NCBI GenBank assembly: GCA_018268835.1
Contig: JAFDVU010000016.1
Location: 1 to 60,086, forward strand
Direction of reading: 5' to 3'
Length of the DNA: 60,086 nt
Source of the DNA: Acidobacteriota bacterium
Lineage (GTDB): Bacteria > Acidobacteriota > Terriglobia > Bryobacterales > Bryobacteraceae
A program made the position numbers and the translations under genes. Positions 53,331-60,086 of this stretch are shown here, piece by piece. The stretch's first letter is position 1; every line of letters begins with the position of its first letter. The notes beneath the pieces were generated by a model that did not search any database, was not told where the DNA came from, and saw nothing but the letters and a program-made list of their open reading frames with translations.

Positions 53331-54739
53331 CAGATGTCGTAGTACAGTTCGAATTCGTAGGGGTGCGGGCGCAGCCGTACCGCTTCGGCTTCGTTCTTGC
53401 GCTTGTAATCGATGAAGGTTTCGATCAGTTCCTCCGTGAAGACGTCGCCGCGCATGAGGAAGCCGTGGTCGTCTTCCAGGCAGTTGAGGGCCTCGTCGAG
53501 CGAGCCCGGCATCGACGGCACGCTCTTCATCTCTTCGGGGGAGAGATCGTAGATGTCCTTGTCGAGCGGTTCGCCCGGGTTGATGCGGTTCATCACCCCG
53601 TCCAGTCCCGCCATCAACATCGCCGCGAAGGCCAGGTAGGGGTTGGCCGAGGGGTCCGGCGGGCGGAATTCCACGCGCTTGGCCTTGGGGCTGGCCGAGT
53701 ACATCGGGATCCGGCAGGCGGCGCTGCGGTTACGCCGCGAGTACGCCAGGTTGACCGGCGCTTCATATCCGGGCACCAGGCGCTTGTAGCTGTTGGTGGT
53801 CGGAGCGATGATCGCGCTCAGCGCGCGCGCGTGGCGCAGCAGCCCGCCGATGTAGTACAGCGCCATCTGGCTCATCCCCGCGTAGGAATCGCCCGCGAAG
53901 AGCGGCTTGCCGTCCTTCCACAGGCTCTGGTGGGTGTGCATGCCGCTGCCGTTATCCGCGAAGAGCGGCTTGGGCATGAACGTCACCGTCTTGCCGTACT
54001 GGTAGGCCACGTTGCGGATCACGTACTTGTACAGCATCATGTTGTCCGCGCTCTTGACCAGCGTGTTGAAGCGCTGATCGATTTCGCACTGTCCCCCGGT
54101 GGCGACTTCATGGTGGTGGCACTCGATTTCAAGGCCGCAGCGGATCATGGTCTGCACCATTTCGCTGCGCAGGTCCTGGTAATGATCGGTGGGCGGAACC
54201 GGGAAGTAGCCCTCCTTGTAGCGCGGACGGTAGCCCAGGTTGTTCTCGCGGCGGCTGGAGTTCCAGCGGCCCTCTTCGGCGTCGATAAAGTAGTAGCCCG
54301 AGTGCTGGTTCTGGTCGAAGCTGATGTTGTCGAAGATGAAGAACTCGGCTTCGGCGCCCACATAGGCCGTATCGGCGACCCCCGAGTTGCGCAGGTAGAT
54401 TTCCGCCTTCTGCGCGATCCAGCGCGGATCGCGCTCGTACCGCTGCTTGGTGATCGGATCCTTGATATCCCCGAACATGACCAGCGTCGGGATTTCGGCG
54501 AAGGGATCCAGGAACGCGGTCGAGGCGTCGGGCACCAGCAGCATGTCGCTTTCGTGGATCGCCGCCCACCCGCGGATGCTCGATCCGTCCATGCCGAAGC
54601 CCTCTTCGAAACTCTCCTCCTCAAGCTGGTTGATCGGGTAAGACACGTGATGCTGCAGGCTCGGGATGTCCGTGAACCGGAGGTCGATCTGCTTCACGTT
54701 GTTGGTTTTCGCAAATTCCAGAACTTCCTGTGGCGTCAT
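53330..54739 (-). CDS. glnA: Glutamine synthetase, type I
   Basis: A 469-residue ATP-dependent enzyme joining ammonia to glutamate. Conserved parts are [31 protein letters not shown], the Glu-rich strand [52 protein letters not shown] and [19 protein letters not shown] contains the tyrosine that GlnE adenylylates, in line with glnE two genes downstream. AGGAGG lies 4-5 nt before the ATG at 54739. The ATG overlaps the DUF4287 gene stop. Confidence 0.98.
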   Translation of the reverse strand: MTPQEVLEFAKTNNVKQIDLRFTDIPSLQHHVSYPINQLEEESFEEGFGMDGSSIRGWAAIHESDMLLVPDASTAFLDPFAEIPTLVMFGDIKDPITKQRYERDPRWIAQKAEIYLRNSGVADTAYVGAEAEFFIFDNISFDQNQHSGYYFIDAEEGRWNSSRRENNLGYRPRYKEGYFPVPPTDHYQDLRSEMVQTMIRCGLEIECHHHEVATGGQCEIDQRFNTLVKSADNMMLYKYVIRNVAYQYGKTVTFMPKPLFADNGSGMHTHQSLWKDGKPLFAGDSYAGMSQMALYYIGGLLRHARALSAIIAPTTNSYKRLVPGYEAPVNLAYSRRNRSAACRIPMYSASPKAKRVEFRPPDPSANPYLAFAAMLMAGLDGVMNRINPGEPLDKDIYDLSPEEMKSVPSMPGSLDEALNCLEDDHGFLMRGDVFTEELIETFIDYKRKNEAEAVRLRPHPYEFELYYDI

Positions 54740-55353
54740 TGGTCCTCCTCGTAAGCGGTGCGAAGCCACTGCTTCACCTCCGCGTCAATGTCGTCAAGCG
54801 ACGAAATGGGAATCCGGTGCGTGATGCGATCCTTTTTTGCGTACCCGCCGGTATCGATCAGGCGTCCCGCCGCCTTGCGCGCGCCGAGCGCGAAGCCGAG
54901 ATCGATGCGCGTGCGGGTCGCGGGTTTGATTTGCGCGAAGACATGATTCCGGTAGACCGGCACAATGGTCTCGCAGGGGCATGCGCGGGCCTCGGGACCG
55001 GCGGCGAGACCGAGCGCGAGCAGCGCGTCGTGAATCGGGCGCAGCGCGGCCCTCGGTCCGGCGTACATCGCGTCCACCCAGGCTTCGGCCGCGCTCAGGT
55101 AGGCTTCGGCCGAATCGAACTCGGCGCCCTTGCCCGCGGCACGCTCCGCGAGCCGCGTGGCCGCGATGGTGCCGAGCCCGTGCGCCTGCTTCAGCCAGTC
55201 GCGCCGTTCCTTCTCGCCGGCGGGTCCGGCTTTGCGAATCAGCACGACCCACTCATCGAGCGAGCGCCCGGTCTTGTCCTTCAACGTGGCGGTCCAGTTC
55301 TGCACCATCGCCACGCTGGGGTGGACGCTGTAGAGGGAGATCGTGCGGCCCAC
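54736..55353 (-). CDS. DUF4287/DUF5655-domain protein
   Basis: A 205-residue soluble protein. Residues about 10-75 are DUF4287 ([40 protein letters not shown]). The C-terminal half is DUF5655-like ([32 protein letters not shown]). The function of both domains is not known; DUF5655 is distantly related to DNA-associated proteins. It is the first gene of the glnA-MOSC-glnE run and overlaps glnA as ATGA. Confidence 0.82.
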   Translation of the reverse strand: MGRTISLYSVHPSVAMVQNWTATLKDKTGRSLDEWVVLIRKAGPAGEKERRDWLKQAHGLGTIAATRLAERAAGKGAEFDSAEAYLSAAEAWVDAMYAGPRAALRPIHDALLALGLAAGPEARACPCETIVPVYRNHVFAQIKPATRTRIDLGFALGARKAAGRLIDTGGYAKKDRITHRIPISSLDDIDAEVKQWLRTAYEEDQ

Positions 55354-55371
55354 GTCTCAGTATAGCGAGAC

Positions 55372-57474
55372 TTATTGCACCACCATCGCCGCGCGCGGGA
55401 AGGCGAACTTGCGCCCGATTTCGTCCACCACGTTGATCTGGCAGATGTACCGCCCCGGCGCGACCTCCTTCAGCGGTACCTGCAACTGCACCGGCACCGT
55501 GTTGGGACGCGTTGCGGCGAGTTCGGTGGCCGTCACCGGCCCGGCGTCGAAGGTCTTCACGCCCTTCTGGTTGAACAGGCTCATGCTGACTTCCACCTTG
55601 CGCGTTTTGCCGTCGCCCGGATCCGGCGCCGCATCGTACACGTCGAACGCGATGTAGAGGTTCTGGCTTCGCCGGAAGACCTTGGTCACGCTCGGCACCA
55701 CCTTCTGATCGTCGCTGATCAGCGGATTGGAGTTGACCGTCTTCCTGCTGGCCTTCTCCGCCGCGCCCACCGCCGCCTTCAGCGGCTCCCGCTGGCTGCT
55801 CCAGATCACGCTGCTGGTCTTGAGCATGGCGCTCTCGGCGGCCAGGTCCGGCACCACGAAGCGCGCTTCGAACGTCCCCATTTTGCCCGACTGGTTCTCG
55901 CGCACCAGAAACTTCATCCGGTAGCGTCCGGGCGCCAGCGTGAATCCGGCGTCGTAGTGGAAGCTGCGGCGGGCGAGTTTCGCCGCGCCGGCGGGATCGA
56001 TCTTCACCTTGATGTAGTCGCGCACGTTGCCCACCACGTTGCGCCGCTCGTCCTGAATCTGGCCCAGGAAGTCGAACTGCGTCTCTCCCGCCCCGCCGGA
56101 CTTCTGCGCCAGCGCGATCACGCTTCCCGGCACTTTGACGCTCACCGGCACGTAGTAAGTGGTCGGCGTGACGCGGAAGTAGTCCACCTCCACCGCCAGC
56201 GGAAGTTCCGTCACCGGCGTGTTGGCGCTGAGCGCCTCCATCAGCTTCTGCTCTTTCTCCTGCGCGTTGAACCGGCCCCAGATCTTGTCCGCGTAGTAGC
56301 CGTCGCGATGTTCCGTTTTGGCGCTCAGCCCGTTGGTCAGCTTCACCGTGATCCGGCGATAACGTCCGTCGGCGGCGCTGTTGGTCGAGTAGTAGCCCAG
56401 CACGTAGTAACTGCGGTACTCCTGCTGCGCCTGCACGATCCCCGACGAGAGATCGTTGGCGTCCAGGAACGCCTTGCCGCCCGTATCCGCCGCCAGCGAG
56501 ACCAGCGTCTCCTGCGAATTGTTGATCGCCGTGCGCTGCGAGTTGTGCTGCGAGCCGGAGTAGATGCCGGTGCCGCGCGACGCACCCTTGCTCGCGCCGC
56601 CGCCGGGAGGGTCGGCCATCAGTCCGCGCGCGTCGATCGGGTAGATGGCCACGTTGCTCTTGGTCGCGGAGATGATGGTGGCCTGCAACTGCGCGTTGTT
56701 CTCGACGCCGGTCTTGGCCAGACCGCTCGAAAAGTAGATCAGCGCCTTCTTCTCGGGCAGCGCGGAGAGCTTCTTCACCGCGTCCTCGATCGCCTGCAGC
56801 TTGCGATCCGTATTGAAGATGTTGAACTCGGTCTCGTCGGCGACGAAGGCCGCGCCGGTATCCTCTTCATCGTCCGTCGCGGTATCCGCCGTGCCGGCCA
56901 ACTCGGCCATCTCGCCGATAGGCAGGTCCTTGACGATGTCGCGCAGCATGTCGCGATTGCCCGTGAAATCCGTCAGCACCTGCAGCCCGCTCGTGTACAT
57001 CATGATCGCCACCATGTCCGACGCAGTCATCTGGCTGTCGATGAACGTGGTGGCCGCTTCCTGCGCGCGCAACTGCTCGGGAATCCCCATCGAGCCGAGG
57101 TCGAAGAACATCACCATCAGGCGCTTGTCGTGATACTGAACCTTGCCCGGTTCTTCGGCCGTGATCATCTTCACCGGCGGTTCCGGATCGGCGTCGGCGT
57201 CTTCGAGCGAGGGCGGCTTCTCCGGCGGCGCCGGATCCAGCGAGAGACGCTGAAATTCGAAGACCCGGATCGCCTGCGGCTTGCCGTCCTCCGTCACCGC
57301 GAAATCCTTCTGCGCGAGCCCCTCGATCGGCTTCCCCGACTTGTCCCGCACGGTCACGTCCACCACCACGAGGCTGGTCGTACTGCTGAACGTGGGCCGC
57401 GCCGCGGTGGGCTGCGGAGCCTGCTGCCCGAGGGCGGTGAGTGCGGCGAGCGCGACCGAAAGGTATTTCCGCAT
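55372..57474 (-). CDS. Exported VWFA-related protein (acidobacterial type)
   Basis: A 700-residue protein. After a signal peptide (to about GQQ) comes a short Ig-like strand set (VVVDVTVRDKSGKPIEGLAQ, FAVTEDGKPQAIRVFEF), typical of the acidobacterial VWFA-related family TIGR03436. The VWA fold runs from about 120 to 370; the MIDAS begins MVMFFDLGSMG, with one Asp and Gly in place of the full DxSxS. The C-terminal 300 residues are beta-rich domains (RVTPTTYYVPVSVKVPG, PLKEVAPGRYICQINVVDEI). It is 1 nt after the TonB receptor, so they are cotranscribed. Confidence 0.85.
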   Translation of the reverse strand: MRKYLSVALAALTALGQQAPQPTAARPTFSSTTSLVVVDVTVRDKSGKPIEGLAQKDFAVTEDGKPQAIRVFEFQRLSLDPAPPEKPPSLEDADADPEPPVKMITAEEPGKVQYHDKRLMVMFFDLGSMGIPEQLRAQEAATTFIDSQMTASDMVAIMMYTSGLQVLTDFTGNRDMLRDIVKDLPIGEMAELAGTADTATDDEEDTGAAFVADETEFNIFNTDRKLQAIEDAVKKLSALPEKKALIYFSSGLAKTGVENNAQLQATIISATKSNVAIYPIDARGLMADPPGGGASKGASRGTGIYSGSQHNSQRTAINNSQETLVSLAADTGGKAFLDANDLSSGIVQAQQEYRSYYVLGYYSTNSAADGRYRRITVKLTNGLSAKTEHRDGYYADKIWGRFNAQEKEQKLMEALSANTPVTELPLAVEVDYFRVTPTTYYVPVSVKVPGSVIALAQKSGGAGETQFDFLGQIQDERRNVVGNVRDYIKVKIDPAGAAKLARRSFHYDAGFTLAPGRYRMKFLVRENQSGKMGTFEARFVVPDLAAESAMLKTSSVIWSSQREPLKAAVGAAEKASRKTVNSNPLISDDQKVVPSVTKVFRRSQNLYIAFDVYDAAPDPGDGKTRKVEVSMSLFNQKGVKTFDAGPVTATELAATRPNTVPVQLQVPLKEVAPGRYICQINVVDEIGRKFAFPRAAMVVQ

Positions 57475-57475
57475 A

Positions 57476-60086
57476 TCAGAAGTTGAATCGCAGATTCAGG
57501 TTCACCGTGCGGGTTTGCGACGCCCCCGTGGGCAGCCCGTACGTGGCCGAATTCACCGTGGTCCCGATGTTGGTGATGGTGATGTGGTTGAACGCGTTGT
57601 TGGCGCCGATCCGCACCGTGAAGAACCGGCGCGATTCGTTGATCCGGAAGGAGCGCCCGAAGGATGTGTTGAGCGCCGTCTGGAACAGCCCCGGAATGGT
57701 GTTGCGTCCGGCGTCGCCGTACTGCCCGCCCGGCGGCAGCGTGAAGGCCGCCAGGTTGAAGTAGGGCGCGCCGCCGATGGGCAGTCCGCTCGCCTCCGCG
57801 CGTCCCGACCCGAACGCCGCCGTGCCGCCGGTATTGGCCAGGTTGCCGGAGACGCGCGCCGTGAGCGGCGTCCCGCTGGTGGCGTTGAAGCCCCCGTTCA
57901 GCGTCCAGCCTTGCAGCAGCTTGCGCGGCAGGCCGCGCCCGCGCAGGAACCCGCGCGCGCCGCCCACCGGCGAAATCACCTGGAATTGCAGGTTCAGGTG
58001 ATGCCGCTGGTCGAAGCTGGAAAGCCCGCGCTCCAGGCGCAGGTTGCTGTCGTTCTGCGCCACCACCCCGCCCCCGCCGCCGAAGCTGGACGCGTTGTCG
58101 ATCGATTTCTGGAAGGCGTATGTCGCCACCGCGCTGATGCCGCGCGTCATCCGCCGCGTCAGCCGCACCTGCCCCATGTGCATGGTCGAACTGCCCTGCG
58201 ACGTCTCGTAGTTGAAGCCGGTCGCGTTGCCGATCTGCAGCCGCTGCGCCGCCGTCAGCGGCGAACCCGGCGCCGCGCGATTCGGCTGCCGCAGGATGTC
58301 CAGCGCCGTGCCCTTGGTGCCGATGTATTCGAACTCGACGATCGAGTTGTGCGGCAGGTTCTCCTGTACCGCGAACGTCCAGGTCTGTGCGTAGCCCAGC
58401 CGGTAGTTCGGATCGATCGCATAGCTGTTGGTCACCGTCTGGCCGGGCACCGCCGCGAAGCCGTTCTGCAACGTCAGGCGGTTGTCCGCGGACGTGGTCA
58501 GCGAGGCCGATTTTACGAACGGCGGCTGCGCGGCCATCTTTGCCGCGAACGTGCCGTACGCCGATCCGTTAAAGAAGATGCTGTACCCGCCGCGGAAGGT
58601 CAGCGGCTTTTTCGGATTCGGCTTCCACGCAAAGCCCAGGCGCGGCGAGAAGTTGTTCGTGTCCGGCCGCACCAGGCTGGTGGGCAGGTCCCCCGAGTAT
58701 GGACCGGACGCGCCCGGCGTCACCACCGCCACCGCCGTGATCGCCGTGTTCAGGTCCAGGTTCGCCATCCGCCCGAAAAGCTCCGTGTACGGTGAAAAGT
58801 ACTCGTAGCGCAGCCCGAGATTGAGCGAAAGGTTCGGCCGCACGCGCCAGTCGTCCTGCGCAAAGGTGTTGACGCTCCAACTGCGGAAATAATCGCTCTT
58901 GGCGCCGAATTGCAGCGAGCTCGACTGCGGCAGCCCGAGTAGAAAGTCCGCGAAATCCAGGCCCGTGTTCCGCAGCGGATTGCCGTTGGCGTCCAGGCCG
59001 CTGGTGAGCAGTCCGCTGAAGCTGAAACTGCCGCGCGCATTCGCGTAGTTCAGCGGATTCTGCTGCAGCCGCCGGTAGCCGAGCCCGAAACCGAAGTTGT
59101 GCTTGCGCTTGATCACCAGCGTGAGGTTCTCCGTGACGTTGGTCGTCTGGTTCCGGCTGATCGAGGCGGAGGCGTCGGAAAGGCCGCCGAAGTTGGTGAA
59201 AGAGAGGTTCGGCGGACCGTAGGCGATCGGATCCTGCGTGGTCCCGTTGATTCCCAGCAGCCCGGCGACGTTGTTCCCGTATGCGAAGTACGGCAGGGTG
59301 TTCGCCGTCGAGCGGCTCAGGTTCCAGTTCAGGCTGCTGTTGAAGCGCGGCGCGAAACTGTGGCTCCATCCCGCCTGCGCGCTCAGCCCGCTGCCCTCCA
59401 CCGTGTCGCGAAAGCCGAGCAGCGTCGGATTCAAGCCGCTGCGCGACTGGTAGTTGAAGGCGAAGTTGAGCCGGTCCTTGCGGCTCAGCGGCAGGTTCTC
59501 GCGCACGCTGTACGTGTCGCTGCGGTTCTTCGAACTGGTCACGATCTGGTAATTCTGCACATTGAGCTGCGGGTACGTCGGCAGCGGCAGGAACTTGAGC
59601 AGTCCGGCGCTCGCCGGATTGAAACGGGTCACCGGAATGATGTTGCCGGGGAACGGCGCGCCCGTGAGCGGATCGTAGATGTTGACCGGGTTGCTCCCGA
59701 TGAACGTCTGCGAAAAATCGCCGCTGCGTTCGAGCGCGCCCGGCATGGTGGATACCTGGTTGAAGGGATTGCGGCTGCGGTTGCCGCTCCAGGAGAAGAA
59801 GACCATGCTGCGGTCCCAACCGCCGACTTTGGGGATACGCAGCGGGCCGCCGAACTGCGCCGAGATGTTGTTCTGCGCGTAGGAGGGCTTGGCCGCGTTC
59901 TGCCCGTTCAGCGAAAACGGCCTCGCGTCGAGCGCGCTGTTGCGCGCCGTGACCGCAATCGAACCGTTGTATTGCGGACGATCGCGCCGCCGGTTGCCGA
60001 ACGCGGTGAACGCACCCGCGGCCCCCCGCCCGCCACGCCCGGCGCGAGCGCCGCCACCGCCGCGGCCGCCACCACCGCCGCCTCCA
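57476..60086 (-). CDS. Oar-like TonB-dependent receptor (N-terminus beyond the window)
   Basis: About 870 residues of the plug and barrel are present; the frame stays open to the right edge. It shows NGSIAVTARNSALDARPFSL, FGGPLRIPKVGGWDRSMVFF, DPLTGAPFPGNIIPVTRFNP, SLNLGLRYEYFSPYTELFGR and a C-terminal barrel strand ending NLNLRFNF. A Gly/Arg-rich low-complexity stretch (GGRGGRGGAAG-like) lies at the edge, corresponding to the plug-proximal loop. It is the same class as 7277-10660. Paired with the VWFA-related gene it may form a surface complex. Confidence 0.9.
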   Translation of the reverse strand, partial: GGGGGGGRGGGGARAGRGGRGAAGAFTAFGNRRRDRPQYNGSIAVTARNSALDARPFSLNGQNAAKPSYAQNNISAQFGGPLRIPKVGGWDRSMVFFSWSGNRSRNPFNQVSTMPGALERSGDFSQTFIGSNPVNIYDPLTGAPFPGNIIPVTRFNPASAGLLKFLPLPTYPQLNVQNYQIVTSSKNRSDTYSVRENLPLSRKDRLNFAFNYQSRSGLNPTLLGFRDTVEGSGLSAQAGWSHSFAPRFNSSLNWNLSRSTANTLPYFAYGNNVAGLLGINGTTQDPIAYGPPNLSFTNFGGLSDASASISRNQTTNVTENLTLVIKRKHNFGFGLGYRRLQQNPLNYANARGSFSFSGLLTSGLDANGNPLRNTGLDFADFLLGLPQSSSLQFGAKSDYFRSWSVNTFAQDDWRVRPNLSLNLGLRYEYFSPYTELFGRMANLDLNTAITAVAVVTPGASGPYSGDLPTSLVRPDTNNFSPRLGFAWKPNPKKPLTFRGGYSIFFNGSAYGTFAAKMAAQPPFVKSASLTTSADNRLTLQNGFAAVPGQTVTNSYAIDPNYRLGYAQTWTFAVQENLPHNSIVEFEYIGTKGTALDILRQPNRAAPGSPLTAAQRLQIGNATGFNYETSQGSSTMHMGQVRLTRRMTRGISAVATYAFQKSIDNASSFGGGGGVVAQNDSNLRLERGLSSFDQRHHLNLQFQVISPVGGARGFLRGRGLPRKLLQGWTLNGGFNATSGTPLTARVSGNLANTGGTAAFGSGRAEASGLPIGGAPYFNLAAFTLPPGGQYGDAGRNTIPGLFQTALNTSFGRSFRINESRRFFTVRIGANNAFNHITITNIGTTVNSATYGLPTGASQTRTVNLNLRFNF

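Noticed and set aside
55375..57486. 703-codon plus-strand open frame opposite the VWFA-related gene
   Set aside because: Antisense shadow; the minus-strand protein has a signal peptide and a recognised fold.

Overview
The window is a GC-rich bacterial chromosome segment that reads as Acidobacteria, most likely of the Solibacter/Bryobacter type. The evidence is family content: two very large Oar-like TonB-dependent receptors with an N-terminal carboxypeptidase-regulatory domain, a VWFA-related secreted protein of the type described from acidobacteria, exported proteins with 'AFAQ'-like cleavage sites, a sialidase/BNR protein with a Tat-like leader, and malectin-domain proteins. This assignment is an inference; no rRNA is present.

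Layout. 1-2527 (minus): hrcA-grpE-dnaJ heat-shock operon, dnaJ running off the left edge. 2654-3977 (plus): small zinc-ribbon protein, a secreted protein, a DUF123/GIY-YIG-like protein and tatA. 3955-15080: an 11-kb block bounded by an 82-bp imperfect direct repeat made of the tatA tail plus the 3' half of tRNA-Thr(TGT); the intact tRNA sits at the right end. The block carries a membrane-anchored winged-helix/double-malectin protein, two paralogous CE1-type esterases around a TonB receptor, a Tat-exported enolase-superfamily sugar-acid dehydratase-like protein and an exported RraA/HMG-aldolase-like protein. 15245-26949: housekeeping (rpmB, SDR epimerase, class II photolyase, radical SAM, BlaI-like, YhaM-like, parvulin, mfd, heptose-P adenylyltransferase, HEAT-like protein, degenerate receiver). 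27205-33831 (minus): a cobalamin-riboswitch operon (TonB receptor, PduO adenosyltransferase, DUF6580 membrane protein, PP-loop ATPase, BtuF-like protein, then a kinase-like fusion and hpt). 33872-37568: secreted TPR protein, small unknown, cupin, PilZ, larB. 37573-45857 (minus): GT-C membrane protein and the F1Fo ATP synthase genes b'-b-delta-alpha-gamma-beta-epsilon, without a and c. 45959-50106 (minus): sialidase-like protein, guaB, YXWG-type repeat protein, TPR protein. 50131-55353 (minus): overlapping set DUF4287/DUF5655-glnA-MOSC-glnE. 55372-60086 (minus): VWFA-related protein and a TonB receptor cut by the right edge.

How it works together. The 11-kb block looks like an acquired carbohydrate-utilisation island: receptor for import, esterases to release ester-linked substituents, then a dehydratase and an aldolase that both carry export signals, which would place a non-phosphorylative sugar-acid pathway outside the cytoplasm. 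The malectin protein has the topology of a one-step transmembrane regulator, and near-palindromic TAACSGTTA sites lie around it. This combination is the most likely undescribed system in the window; its substrate and regulation are inferred, not shown.
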